Shown here one piece after another: positions 33,345 to 42,662 of a stretch of DNA of 64,000 nucleotides; the stretch's first letter is position 1, and each line of letters starts with the position of its first letter. Both the position numbers and the translations under genes were made by a program. Below the pieces are notes generated by a model that made no database searches, was not told where the DNA came from, and was given only the letters and a program-made list of their open reading frames with translations. The stretch comes from Ignavibacteriales bacterium. GTDB lineage: Bacteria > Bacteroidota > Ignavibacteria > Ignavibacteriales > Ignavibacteriaceae. The stretch covers positions 1 through 64,000 of the forward strand of contig JADJIA010000009.1 in NCBI GenBank assembly GCA_016707285.1. The letters run 5' to 3'.

Positions 33345-34278
33345 CTATCAGCCTTGGATCTGCTGATGTTATAAGATCGAGATAAACAATAAAGTCCGGT
33401 GCAATATTTTCTATTATGGAGGCATGTTCAAAATTCCAATATTTCTGATAAACTATCAGGTTGCCATTTTTATCCGGGATCAGTCGATTGATTTTTATAA
33501 AATCTTTTAATTCACCATTCAGGTACAACTCGGTAATTTTTTCATGCAAATCCCCGAACTTCATCTCAACAGCTTTACCCGAAGTAAAATAAATTGAGTA
33601 GTTTTCACAATCAGAATTTTGCAAGCGAACATTTTCATTCATTTCATATCTGCCGACAAAATGCTTATCTTTTAACGATGTTCGATACTCAAACTTTAAT
33701 CTTTGCAAAAGCTCATGTTTATTTACCATAGTTAATTGTCCAGTTTCAGATTTAACAACAAATCCGGTGGCTCTGAGTTTTTTGATAAATTTTGAGACAT
33801 ACCCAAGCGAACAACCGGTGAGTTGCGCTATTTCTCTATAGTTTTTGTTCAGAATATCGGGATTTGAAAAGAACGCTATTAACAACTGGATACCCATTTT
33901 CTCTAATCTAATCTTTTCAGAGTTAAAATGGTTCTTCAATGCCGACTTCGTTCTACCTCGAATATCAAGAAAAATATCCTCCGTTCGGATAAATGCATTT
34001 CCAAAGGTATCAACAAAAAATATCCCTTTTGATCTCAAAACTTCTGACACTTTTTTACCGATTTTCCCGGTAATTACCAAAAGATCACCATTATTCTCCT
34101 GTATCATTTCGGCACTTGCCACTGATAAAGAAGGAAAGGTTATCAACCGTATCTTCCTCTTTTGGGAATTAGTCCCAATCTTAAGAAATTTGTCCTCAAT
34201 GTATTCATACTGAAGAGTGAACTCATTTTCAAGAATATCGAAAACTGTTGAAATAAGGTGGTTGTCTGGCTGTTTCAT
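33316..34278 (-). CDS. AbiEi-like winged-helix protein (type IV antitoxin candidate)
   Basis: A 320-residue protein. Residues 150-180 (NKNYREIAQLTGCSLGYVSK, then FIKKLRATGFVV) form a clear winged helix-turn-helix. The flanking domains (DLLVITGKIGKKVSEVLRSK and GIFFVDTFGNAFIRTEDIFL before; YLDLITSADPRLIDAAEGF at the end) match the layout of Bacteroidota type IV antitoxin AbiEi-family regulators. It would repress its own operon and neutralise a nucleotidyltransferase toxin. The following overlapping gene has nucleotidyltransferase-like motifs but is short. A 125-bp AT-rich gap separates it from the next minus-strand gene. Confidence 0.5.
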   Translation of the reverse strand: MKQPDNHLISTVFDILENEFTLQYEYIEDKFLKIGTNSQKRKIRLITFPSLSVASAEMIQENNGDLLVITGKIGKKVSEVLRSKGIFFVDTFGNAFIRTEDIFLDIRGRTKSALKNHFNSEKIRLEKMGIQLLIAFFSNPDILNKNYREIAQLTGCSLGYVSKFIKKLRATGFVVKSETGQLTMVNKHELLQRLKFEYRTSLKDKHFVGRYEMNENVRLQNSDCENYSIYFTSGKAVEMKFGDLHEKITELYLNGELKDFIKINRLIPDKNGNLIVYQKYWNFEHASIIENIAPDFIVYLDLITSADPRLIDAAEGFYEE

Positions 34279-34404
34279 TCTTTACTATGTTTACTAAAAG
34301 GAAACAAAATTAAATAGTAAACAAATATAAGTTAAACTGATTTGAAATACAAAGAATAAAGATTTGTTAATGAAGATTTGGCTCTGGAGAAGTGGTCTCC
34401 TTGA

Positions 34405-35265
34405 TTAGAGTGAGATTGTTCTCTTCTTAAATATCAGATAAAATCCTTCACCTTCATTTTGAAATGTTCCATTGCTGTCAAACATGTCCAGACCACCGGG
34501 AATGTAGATTTGTACTTCATCATAAAGGACATATCTTTCCTTGTGCTTTATTTTTTCAAAGTAAGTAATCTGAACATCTGTTCCCTTCCCCCTCAATTCA
34601 TCAATAAACTGATCAAAAAGGGTTGTTTTGATAGGTTTCCCATCCTTACCCGTCAATTTCTCGGGGGGATTGCACTTAATGGATATTTTCTCATAAACTG
34701 TTTTATTTGCCAATAGCTTAAAATTCGCAAGTCCATTGGAGTTGAAGATGTAGGGGTCAATTATTCCGAGTGTTTTTGAACCCTTCGCAAAAGGAGCGAA
34801 TAATTGTGGGAGATCATATTGTTTACCTTTAATCAGTTCAACCTCATAAGGAAGAGGCTTCAACACTTCAAAAATATTTTCTGCGTGGCAAACTTTTATC
34901 TTGGGGTTTTCTGATTTGATCCTTATAGCTTCTTCTTCCTGCATACCCGGAACAAGATAAATCCTGTCTTTTGATGCCTTGCAAATATTAATCTCTGAAT
35001 ATTCCCCTTTGAGCTGTTTGGGTCTTCCCTTTTTAGTAAAGAGATCGAGAAGAAATGATTCCAACTGTCGCTTAATTGGTGCCGATGGGTCGATTTGGTC
35101 AAACGATTCCATCAAGTGTATGAAATATTCCTTTTGATCATCGAAACAAAGGTAGTTTAACGATATCGAATCGATCAGTTCTCGGTTCCTGTTAAACAGG
35201 TTGCCGAGGTGCTCCTGGTATAGATATACCGGCAATCCTGAAGAAACGGTAAGTTCCTGATTCAT
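34405..35265 (-). CDS. Uncharacterised partner of a decayed DUF3696-type ATPase
   Basis: A 286-residue soluble protein of no family I can name. The middle has LGIIDPYIFNSNGLANFKLL, and the end has HKERYVLYDEVQIYIPGGLD followed by FQNEGEGFYLIFKKR, a pattern loosely like the phosphodiesterase (PLD-like) effectors that sit beside ATPases, although no HKD motif is present. The start overlaps the last base of the ATPase reading frame at 35265, so the two were made as a coupled pair. The reading frame is intact although the ATPase is broken. I infer a former ATPase-effector defence module and have no evidence for its activity. Confidence 0.45.
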   Translation of the reverse strand: MNQELTVSSGLPVYLYQEHLGNLFNRNRELIDSISLNYLCFDDQKEYFIHLMESFDQIDPSAPIKRQLESFLLDLFTKKGRPKQLKGEYSEINICKASKDRIYLVPGMQEEEAIRIKSENPKIKVCHAENIFEVLKPLPYEVELIKGKQYDLPQLFAPFAKGSKTLGIIDPYIFNSNGLANFKLLANKTVYEKISIKCNPPEKLTGKDGKPIKTTLFDQFIDELRGKGTDVQITYFEKIKHKERYVLYDEVQIYIPGGLDMFDSNGTFQNEGEGFYLIFKKRTISL

Positions 35266-36918
35266 CAGTTCCTCCCGAGGAGGAGCTGCCTGTTCAGTTC
35301 CAGACTTTCATCAAAAAAGCCTTTTGGTGTTTCGGTCTTGAAAAAGCCGTTGTCGTCAAGCTCCATCTCGATGGCTTTTGTGTTGCCGTTTTTATCCTTT
35401 GCAAAATAGTAGATGGAGAGGGCATCTTTGAGTTGAACTGATCTCACCTGATCAGTGCCCTGTCTGACTCAAGAAATCTCCAATCTACAAAAGAATTTTC
35501 CCTTGTGAAACCAGGACTTGAAGTTTTTTTACAATATGTTCGGAATGGGTTTCTATTATGATATATTTTGGTGAAGTCCAATCCTTTCAAAGAAAAATGA
35601 AGTTTGATCTTTTAAACTTGATTTCTTTTCCATGATTTCTAAATCTCCAATTTAAATCTATTTGAATTCTCCAAACTTTTTTGGACTAAATTGATCTAAA
35701 AAAATCAACAACTTAGACTGCATCATTGGATGTAAATGTAATTCAGGTTGTTGAATAAGAAATACTGTCTTGATGAGTGGGTTGGTAGTAAAAATATATT
35801 ACTGGTATAAATTGCAAAGCGCACCACTACTGGCCTCCGCAAGTCTAATTAGCCTTCTCCCCTTTAAGCCCAAGGAGATTGTTGAAACTTCTGTTTTAGA
35901 ATAAATCAATTGATTCACCAAATTCAAATTTGTTGATTCCAATGACTCGAACGATCGATAAAAGCTCCAATATGTGGCCTCATTAGAATCTGCAGATTCC
36001 ATATGTTTAGATATTTTCGCAAGACCTTCAAACATACCATAATATGTATGATTATTAAGATATTCATTTAGATATCTGGACTTTTGGGGATTTCCCTTAC
36101 AGTTCCTACAGAAAATATAAAAAAATTTACGAGATTGAACACATTTAAAATTCTAATGTAGATTTTGATATTCAAATAACATGTTTAACTATTGAATTTC
36201 CATTTGATTATTAGCGAATCTAAATCCAACATTAGAAGTACTTATAAATTTAGAATTGGTTTCTCAAAATTATCTCTTATGAATAACACAATAAATTATC
36301 AGTTAATTATCTTATATCCTCAACGAATAATCACTTCAGAACAAATTTATAGCTGAAAAACATTGAGCAATAATAAAGTATAATTCCGATGACTTTACCC
36401 TTATCTGATTCTAGTTTAATCAATGAATCTATATAGACAAAGATAGACGATATTGCATTGTTGTTTCGAAGATTCATCCAGGAAATGGGCGGTGAAGATA
36501 ATTCATAATTGAAGTTCCATCTCTTTGTTGATAAATTATTTTTACATGCGCCATTCCCCCACAACTTCTCCGCATATTCCTCCGTTGGATTCAGCTCAAA
36601 GGGGCAGTTATCGATATCATAGATTTCCTCAACTTCGTGGTCGTAGCCCCAGGTTTCTTCGGTGATTTTTATGGAGATTGGTTTTTTCGGGTCGTTGGCG
36701 ATGTGTTCCCATCCGCCGAGATTGATGTCGTCATCGATTACATATTTAAGTTTTTTGGCAGCCTCGTGGTCGTGGTTGTGTTTTAGAAAGAGGAGAGCCT
36801 TAAAGAGGGTGCTTTTGCCGGAGCCGTTTTCACCCGTAAGAATTGTTAGTGGACTAAGCGTCACCTTCACATCTTTTAGATTTCTGAAATTTTTGATGTG
36901 AACATGGTATTTCCGCAT
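35265..36918 (-). pseudogene. Decayed AAA_21/DUF3696-type ATPase
   Basis: The first 196 codons are open from MRKYHVHIKNFRNLKDVKVT (36918; an ATG at 36981 is also possible) with Walker A LTGENGSGKSTLFKALLF. Frames then break. Downstream pieces rebuild the family: ISLGLKGRRLIRLAEAS near 35830, Walker B VFLIQQPELHLHPMMQ near 35750, the YIIIETHSEHIVKKLQ H-loop near 35550, and an open C-terminus at 35265-35447 with LSIYYFAKDKNGNTKAIEME and GFFDESLELNRQLLL, as in DUF3696 ATPases. In-frame stops and an AT-rich degraded middle (about 35450-36330) indicate a genuine pseudogene of about 550 codons. It is the upstream half of a unit with the gene at 34405-35265. Confidence 0.7.
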
Positions 36919-37173
36919 AATTACTTCGCGATCAATAACTTTTCTCGATACTGTTTTCTTTTCGCCGTTTTCCATTTTCAATTCTAACTTTTGTTCAAAA
37001 TTGTTTAATATATGAGAGAGTGCAAAATAAGGATTTTTTCTAAAAACCTCAGTGAATATTATATCTTTTGGTCAGTGTTTTTCAGTAAAATACTTTGGAA
37101 TGATTAATAGAGTCTCAGCCCGCCAGTCACAAATAAAGCCATTTTAGAATCGACTTTGTCAATTTTTATTAAA

Positions 37174-37225
37174 TTTGTCACTGTGCTGACAAAATTCGGC
37201 TAAAATTTGTCACTTCACTGACAAT
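37174..37225. promoter_or_regulatory. Twin palindromic operators TTGTCA-N6-TGACAA
   Basis: Two perfect dyads, 37175-37192 (spacer CTGTGC) and 37207-37224 (spacer CTTCAC), lie 32 bp apart, three helical turns, each inside AATTTGTCA...TGACAA. A TTGTCA half-site also occurs near 37157. They are about 130-180 bp upstream of the AlbA_2 gene at 37357, so they probably control it. Which repressor binds is unknown. Confidence 0.65.
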
Positions 37226-37356
37226 ATTTATGTTTTCTCCCTTTAAGGATGATCTTCCGGAGAAAAACCCTACCAAATTCAACCGATTCAAAATTCATTA
37301 AAAGATGTTAAATTTGATGATGAATTTTAGAAAATTGTTATTCAAAGAAAAACATT

Positions 37357-38514
37357 GTGAAACCTGAAGAACTCCTAGATCTGGTCAGTTGTGGCGAGAC
37401 TTCAAAAGTCCAATTCAAAAGAGATGTGAACAACGCAGTAAGCATTTCTCAAGAGATGGTTGCTTTTGCAAACAGCAAAGGTGGCATGATAATTATTGGC
37501 GTGGAGGACAAAACCGGAGGAATCTCAGGTTTAAGTTATGAAGACCTGCAAAGAATCAATAATCTCCTCTCAAGGGCAGTACAGGAACATTTGAAAAGCC
37601 CCATCGTGATAACAACTGAAACTGTTACTATCGGTGACAAAAGGGTAATTGTTGTGGAAGTGCCGGAGGGAACCGATAAACCCCATTTTGATAAAGACGG
37701 TCTTATTTTCATCAAAAACGGTGCTGATAAAAGAAAAGTAACAAGTAAAGAGGAGATCTCGAGACTACTCCAAAGTGTGGGAAATTTGTATGCAGAGGAA
37801 AGGATAATACCACACAGCAAAATCTCTGATATTGATCGACTGATTTTTACTGAATTCTTTGAAAAAAAATATAAAGAAGAGTTTAAGGAAACTGAGCTGA
37901 ACCGGATTATCCCAAATCTCAGACTCGGGGAAGATGGTAAATTAAATGTTGCGGGAGCATTATTATTCGGCAAACAAAGCGAGCTGTTGTTACCACAATT
38001 CTTTATAACTGCGATCTGGTTTTGGGGGAATGATATTACCGAAACCTCATACCGAAGCAGTGAAAATATCTATGGGACGATCGGCTCTCTTTACAGAAAA
38101 GGATTTGATTTCATTTTTTCCAAACTGAATAAACTTCAAGGAAATCAATCCTTTAACAGCCTTGGAATACCCGAAATACCGGAAATTGCAATATCTGAGA
38201 TTCTGATAAATGCATTAATACACCGTGATTATTTTATTAACGATTCTATTAAGATTTTTGTGTTCGAAAATCGTGTTGAGATTATCAGTCCGGGAAGGCT
38301 GCCAAATAACCTGACAGTTGATCAGATCAAGAGGGGTATTCGAAGAACAAGGAATAACATTATTGCTTCATTTGCACCTGATTTAGTGGACTACAGAGGA
38401 GCCGGAAGCGGCATTCTGAGAGTCTCCCAATTACACAAAAATGTGGAATTTATAAATGACATCGATGGTGAACAATTTAGAGTCATTTTCCATCGGCCGG
38501 TATTGGTACGCTGA
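37357..38514 (+). CDS. Schlafen-type AlbA_2/HATPase-like regulator
   Basis: A 385-residue protein with a GTG start (GTGAAACCTGAAG at 37357; no good upstream ATG). The AlbA_2 domain has ETSKVQFKRDVNNAVSISQE and AFANSKGGMIIIGVEDKTGG near 14-55. The C-terminal ATP-binding-like region has IAISEILINALIHRDYFI near 284-301, VFENRVEIISPGRLP and DYRGAGSGILRVSQL near 342-356. It is the same architecture as the gene at 27737, but the two differ strongly in sequence, so they are not recent duplicates. The preceding 375-bp spacer contains two identical-half-site palindromes, fitting a self-regulated transcription unit. Its role, perhaps in stress or defence control, is inferred. Confidence 0.75.
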   Translation: MKPEELLDLVSCGETSKVQFKRDVNNAVSISQEMVAFANSKGGMIIIGVEDKTGGISGLSYEDLQRINNLLSRAVQEHLKSPIVITTETVTIGDKRVIVVEVPEGTDKPHFDKDGLIFIKNGADKRKVTSKEEISRLLQSVGNLYAEERIIPHSKISDIDRLIFTEFFEKKYKEEFKETELNRIIPNLRLGEDGKLNVAGALLFGKQSELLLPQFFITAIWFWGNDITETSYRSSENIYGTIGSLYRKGFDFIFSKLNKLQGNQSFNSLGIPEIPEIAISEILINALIHRDYFINDSIKIFVFENRVEIISPGRLPNNLTVDQIKRGIRRTRNNIIASFAPDLVDYRGAGSGILRVSQLHKNVEFINDIDGEQFRVIFHRPVLVR

Positions 38515-38668
38515 GTTTGATGATCTACTGATCTGACCTTTACCACTCAAATCAAACGATTATCTTCCATTCTATCCCCCCTCTCCCCAACTTTTGCAAC
38601 ACAGCTAAGTATGATTTTTATTATATTTAGAATTGGTTTTTAGAAAATCCAAAAAACGGAGAAATATA

Positions 38669-39721
38669 ATGATAAATAAAATAGTTGAATTGCTTGGAAA
38701 CGAGTCGGACAGTCTTCTGAACTATACGGCGAAATTCCCAAAAGAGAGTCTCCACCTTCCCGGTGCTGATTTTGTTGACAGAATTTTCATCCCTTCAGAC
38801 AGAAACATCAATGTTCTGAGAAGTTTACAGACAATTTTTAATCATGGCAGACTTGCAGGTACAGGTTACATGTCGATTCTTCCTGTTGATCAGGGTATCG
38901 AACATTCAGCAGGTGCATCATTTGCACCAAACCCTATCTATTTTGATCCTGAAAACATCGTAAAACTTGCAATTGAAGGCGGATGCAACGCAGTTGCTTC
39001 AACTTTTGGTGTTTTGGGTTCGGTAGCAAGAAAATATGCTCACAAAATTCCTTTTATTCTTAAACTGAATCACAACGAATTGCTTACATACCCCAACAAA
39101 TATGATCAGGTTATGTTTGCTTCCATCGAAGATGCCTACAACCTCGGCGCTATTGCCGTTGGCGCTACCATCTACTTCGGTTCAGAAGAAAGCACCCGTC
39201 AGATTCAGGAAGTATCAGCAGCATTCAAATATGCTCATGAACTCGGAATGGCTACAATTTTGTGGTGCTACACAAGAAATGATGCTTTCAAAGTTAAAGG
39301 CGACAAAGATTATCATGTATCAGCAGATCTTACAGGTCAGGCTAACCACCTCGGCGTTACCATCGAAGCTGACATTATTAAACAAAAAGCTCCCGAAAAT
39401 AACGGTGGCTACAATGCAGTTAAATTTGGTAAAACAAGTCCATTGGTTTACAGCGAGCTTAGCTCCGATCACCCGATCGATCTCACCCGTTACCAGGTAA
39501 TCAACAATTACATGGGCAGAATGGGCTTGATTAACTCAGGCGGCGCATCAGGAAGCAACGACTTTGCTGAAGCAGCTCGCACTGCGGTTATTAATAAAAG
39601 AGCCGGTGGTATGGGCCTTATTCTTGGAAGAAAAGCCTTCCAGAAACCTTTGGCAGATGGTATCAAATTAGTTAACCTGGTTCAGGATGTTTACCTTACC
39701 AAAGAAGTTACTATAGCTTAG
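38669..39721 (+). CDS. fbaB: Class I fructose-bisphosphate aldolase (DhnA/FbaB type)
   Basis: A 350-residue protein starting MINKIVELLGNESDSLLNYT at 38669, with ACGGAGAAA as ribosome binding site 8 bp upstream; the longer frame from 38633 has no such site. TGYMSILPVDQGIEHSAGAS near 75-94, FILKLNHNELLTYP, GAIAVGATIYFGSEES and the terminal INSGGASGSNDFAEAAR and GGMGLILGRKAFQKP phosphate-binding loops are those of archaeal-type class I aldolases. It splits fructose-1,6-bisphosphate into dihydroxyacetone phosphate and glyceraldehyde-3-phosphate through a Schiff-base lysine. It is monocistronic with its own terminator. Codon use differs from the AT-rich defence genes upstream, as for a highly expressed gene. 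Confidence 0.9.
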   Translation: MINKIVELLGNESDSLLNYTAKFPKESLHLPGADFVDRIFIPSDRNINVLRSLQTIFNHGRLAGTGYMSILPVDQGIEHSAGASFAPNPIYFDPENIVKLAIEGGCNAVASTFGVLGSVARKYAHKIPFILKLNHNELLTYPNKYDQVMFASIEDAYNLGAIAVGATIYFGSEESTRQIQEVSAAFKYAHELGMATILWCYTRNDAFKVKGDKDYHVSADLTGQANHLGVTIEADIIKQKAPENNGGYNAVKFGKTSPLVYSELSSDHPIDLTRYQVINNYMGRMGLINSGGASGSNDFAEAARTAVINKRAGGMGLILGRKAFQKPLADGIKLVNLVQDVYLTKEVTIA

Positions 39722-39756
39722 CAGATACACAAGTATCGACATTTTCCCTTGGTTTA

Positions 39757-39790
39757 AGGTCGGGTCATTTATTTGATCCGGCCTTTTTTT
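39757..39790 (+). terminator. Rho-independent terminator of fbaB
   Basis: AGGTCGGGTC and GATCCGGCCT form the stem (with one G-T pair and a mismatch) around ATTTATTT, followed directly by seven T. It lies 35 bp after the aldolase stop. Confidence 0.85.
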
Positions 39791-39845
39791 ATGGGTAGAG
39801 CGAATATATGGGAAGTTTTTTTTGGGAACGGGCGAAATTTAATTT

Positions 39846-40808
39846 CTATTCTATATCAAATCGCAGACCAACAAGAAATCTGGGTATTTCGGAGATGTAG
39901 GATTCAAAAAACCAGCCAACTGCTTTCCTAGGAGTGATTGTTCCTTTGGCTTCAATTGTAACTGAATTTCCAAATTTGTAAAAGTCATCGGTTAAAATCC
40001 CTCTTAACCCGATGTTATTGTCGGTGTGATTAAAATACACTTTCAGGTCCATATATTTGGCGAGGTCTTCATCAAAAAAGGCAAGTGGAGCTGTAGTCAC
40101 GGTGAATCCAAAACTCATACTCTCTTTTTGAGTGTTATACAGTCCCTCAACGGCAAATTCCAGATGTTTTTTATCCCCTTTAATCAGATCATAACGATAC
40201 TCACCTCTTAAATAATCAACAAATAAAAGCTTTTCATAAGAAAACTCAATTATGGAATTGGGAATAAAGGTTCCGGTGAACTCAAACTCAAAAAAGTTGG
40301 CTACAAAAACCCTGTCGAAAAAATTTGGGTTATTGATCTCATTGATGCTTCCGGCAGCAACTTCAAAAGTGCCGATTCCTGTTTTCTGATCAAGGCGAAG
40401 CCCGTCCATCCAGCCATTACTTCCAAGCCCGGTTGATGAAACCGAGCCTTTAATTGCCGGCAGAGCTCCAAACTGAACCCTGAAATCATCAATCTTTTTC
40501 TCAAGGTAAAATTGTCTTAAATTAAGATTAAACTTCCGGTTTTCTTCCTTCTTTTTAAGGTCTTTTAGTGTCTCCCATCTTGATTGGAAGCTGCTCCCGG
40601 TGGAAGTTAAACCATTGATATTAAAAGCACCTGCAATATCGATCTGAAACGGAATTCGCAGCGATGCCTGAATCCGGTTTTGCTCCGCACCAAAATCAAT
40701 AATATCATACCGGGTCTCCCAAATCATCGAAATCTTCTCGATCTTTTGAGCGGAGATGTCAAACCGGAGAGCAGTGAGGATAATCAACAACAGAAATATA
40801 TTACGCAT
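39846..40808 (-). CDS. Predicted outer-membrane beta-barrel protein
   Basis: A 320-residue protein with signal peptide MRNIFLLLIILTALRFDISA and alternating polar/hydrophobic strands to an aromatic-containing C-terminus (FLVGLRFDIE). NRKFNLNLRQFYLEKKIDDF near 91-110 and a strand-rich remainder resemble porin-like proteins that follow a short lysine-rich helical segment (about 80-95). No family is recognised. It is followed, in transcription order, by the convergent fbaB terminator and preceded 97 bp upstream by another porin-like gene. A shared role is possible but unproven. Confidence 0.55.
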   Translation of the reverse strand: MRNIFLLLIILTALRFDISAQKIEKISMIWETRYDIIDFGAEQNRIQASLRIPFQIDIAGAFNINGLTSTGSSFQSRWETLKDLKKKEENRKFNLNLRQFYLEKKIDDFRVQFGALPAIKGSVSSTGLGSNGWMDGLRLDQKTGIGTFEVAAGSINEINNPNFFDRVFVANFFEFEFTGTFIPNSIIEFSYEKLLFVDYLRGEYRYDLIKGDKKHLEFAVEGLYNTQKESMSFGFTVTTAPLAFFDEDLAKYMDLKVYFNHTDNNIGLRGILTDDFYKFGNSVTIEAKGTITPRKAVGWFFESYISEIPRFLVGLRFDIE

Positions 40809-40905
40809 TATTTAGTTACTTTTAATTGGTATTAATCTACAACTAAAACGCAATTACGGCGTATTTTGTTCAAATGCCACCGCAGTCCGATTCTGCAACC
40901 TGTTT

Positions 40906-41991
40906 TTAGTTCATCGCATAATAGAAAGTTAATCGGGGGGTGATGGCAGTTTTAATGGAGGTTCCATCGGTAAGCGATTCAAAAGTTTCGATTACAACAT
41001 TTGGACTGAATATAACTCCAATTGCTGGATACCAGTTTAGAGAGAGTAGATATAATGATCTGTTGTCTCCACTCTGAGAAGTGAGCGGATCAAAATAATC
41101 ATAACGGGCGGCAATTGCCACTTTTGGGGAGAAATACCAGGTCCCAAAAAGCGATAATGCAACACTATAACTGTGACCATCCAAATTCCTTTGTTGTTCA
41201 CCATTCTGCCGGATCCCGTAAAATGCTTCGATTCCTGCAGAAACTCTCTGCTTTTCTCTGTAACCGGCAAATAATGTAAAATTTAGATCATCATTTGGAT
41301 ATTCATAATCAAAGGGGCCCGGGATTCTGATAAGCAACTTTGGTCGCGAGACATAATCGAATCCGAGAGTGAATGTGAAGTTTTTGACAGGAGAAAATTG
41401 CAGGTGGGAATAAAGTCTTTTGTGTTTGTCAAGCTCAGGTGAATTACCATTGCCATTACCAAACATTAACCGGTATTTTAACATTCCATCGCCCCAAAGA
41501 TTCCCTTGTAATGATATCCCAAGATCTGAAGAGGGTGAAATTTTCCTGAGGTCAAGTTGTGTCTTTTCCAGAAATCTGTTTTCCCAGTATGCCTCGGAAA
41601 CCCCGTAGGTTGGAGGAGGTTGAAGCCCGAGGACAAGGTCACTCCCGGCGAAAATCTCACTCCATTTGATATTCACTTCTTTAAGAAACAGAGCAAATTT
41701 GTTGTTTACGGTGGTGGCATTCTCTGCCTCGAGACGGATTCTCCCTGAAAATTCCGCTGAAACATCGTGATCATAGGTGAGATACATCCTTCGAATTTGA
41801 AATGCATTCATATTTTCCGCACCGGGAAGCGCAACATTATTCATTTTCGTAATATTGGGATCACGCTGAAGGTGATAATAATAATCCCCAAAGATCAGCC
41901 CTGAAAGTCTCCCCTTTCCAATATCTTCCTGTGAATGGATGGTAAAGGATAACACCGATAAAAACAGGATGACTTTTTGCATCCGCCTCAT
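40906..41991 (-). CDS. Porin, phosphate-selective (OprO/OprP)-like
   Basis: A 361-residue outer-membrane protein; signal peptide MRRMQKVILFLSVLSFTIHS (MQKV at 41982 is an equally good start). FQIRRMYLTYDHDVSAEFSG near 65-84, then FALFLKEVNIKW and GLQPPPTYGVSEAYWENRFL, match the strand order of the phosphate-selective porin O/P family found widely in Bacteroidota. It forms a substrate channel; the solute is not predictable. The barrel ends in RLTFYYAMN with a penultimate-aromatic pattern. It heads the two-gene barrel group with the gene at 39846. Confidence 0.7.
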   Translation of the reverse strand: MRRMQKVILFLSVLSFTIHSQEDIGKGRLSGLIFGDYYYHLQRDPNITKMNNVALPGAENMNAFQIRRMYLTYDHDVSAEFSGRIRLEAENATTVNNKFALFLKEVNIKWSEIFAGSDLVLGLQPPPTYGVSEAYWENRFLEKTQLDLRKISPSSDLGISLQGNLWGDGMLKYRLMFGNGNGNSPELDKHKRLYSHLQFSPVKNFTFTLGFDYVSRPKLLIRIPGPFDYEYPNDDLNFTLFAGYREKQRVSAGIEAFYGIRQNGEQQRNLDGHSYSVALSLFGTWYFSPKVAIAARYDYFDPLTSQSGDNRSLYLLSLNWYPAIGVIFSPNVVIETFESLTDGTSIKTAITPRLTFYYAMN

Positions 41992-42158
41992 TTTGCCTCG
42001 GAACGATTGATACAGTTAAAAAATATCAGAAAAGTGATACCCAATTTTAACACATTCGGTTGTTACAACAAAGACTTGGCATTTAATATTTTATTAACAT
42101 CAACTTAACACTTACTTAACATTCATTTCTGAAATTTGGATGTTAAAAAAGGAAAATC

Positions 42159-42488
42159 ATGCTTAAAAGTTTGATCATGTTAATGTTGGTTTCTTCACCG
42201 AAGGATGCCGGCACGCTCGATACCCTGCCCACACATGAGTCGTATCTTGTTGAGGTGGTCACTGCATCAGAAGAAATTTATGATGACGGTGTTTACAGGA
42301 AAAAATATGCCCCTTTTACGGTGAGTGATTCAACGGGTATGGTGGTTCTGGAGGTTGCAGCAAAGTATGACAGACCTGCAGTGATAGCCCTCCCAAAAGG
42401 GAAATTCCTTCTGAAGTCAAAAATTCCTGATCTCATCGAAAAATACATAATCACAGGCACTTCTTCAACGCTGAAGGTAATCCTCTAA
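42159..42488 (+). CDS. Small uncharacterised protein
   Basis: A 109-residue protein, MLKSLIMLMLVSSPKDAGTL. I do not recognise it. The N-terminus is hydrophobic for about 12 residues but short for a signal peptide. The body is beta-rich (YLVEVVTASEEIYDDGVYRK, TVSDSTGMVVLEVAA). It is supported by a good ribosome-binding context (AAAAAAGGAAAATC before the ATG) and by a strong terminator 22 bp after the stop, so I consider it real. The preceding 160 bp hold its likely promoter. Confidence 0.6.
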   Translation: MLKSLIMLMLVSSPKDAGTLDTLPTHESYLVEVVTASEEIYDDGVYRKKYAPFTVSDSTGMVVLEVAAKYDRPAVIALPKGKFLLKSKIPDLIEKYIITGTSSTLKVIL

Positions 42489-42509
42489 ATTTTTTTTCCA
42501 GCCTCCAAT

Positions 42510-42543
42510 AAAAAAGCCGTCCCATTTCTGAGACGGCTTTTTT
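42510..42543. terminator. Strong bidirectional rho-independent terminator
   Basis: AAAAAAGCCGTC and GACGGCTTTTTT form a perfect 12-bp stem around CCATTTCTGA. With A-runs and T-runs on both sides, it can serve the small gene at 42159 and the convergent gene at 42663. Confidence 0.85.
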
Positions 42544-42559
42544 GGTATTAAGAATTCAG

Positions 42560-42650
42560 AGCTCAATTCTCCCCTCTACTTTTAGGAGAGGGGCCGGGGG
42601 TTCTGCGGTTAACATCCTGTGTGGTTAAAACCGACAGGCTATTGGTCGTT
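42560..42650. repeat. CCCCTCTACTTTTAGGAGAGGGG spacer repeat
   Basis: A hairpin in which CCCCTCT and AGAGGGG flank ACTTTTAGG, followed by CCGGGGGTTCTGCGG. It recalls, in the opposite sense, the element at 55816-55855 and the motif near 8313. It lies between the terminator and the stop of the next gene, and no gene is present. Confidence 0.5.
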
Positions 42651-42662
42651 ATGTCCTCAAAC

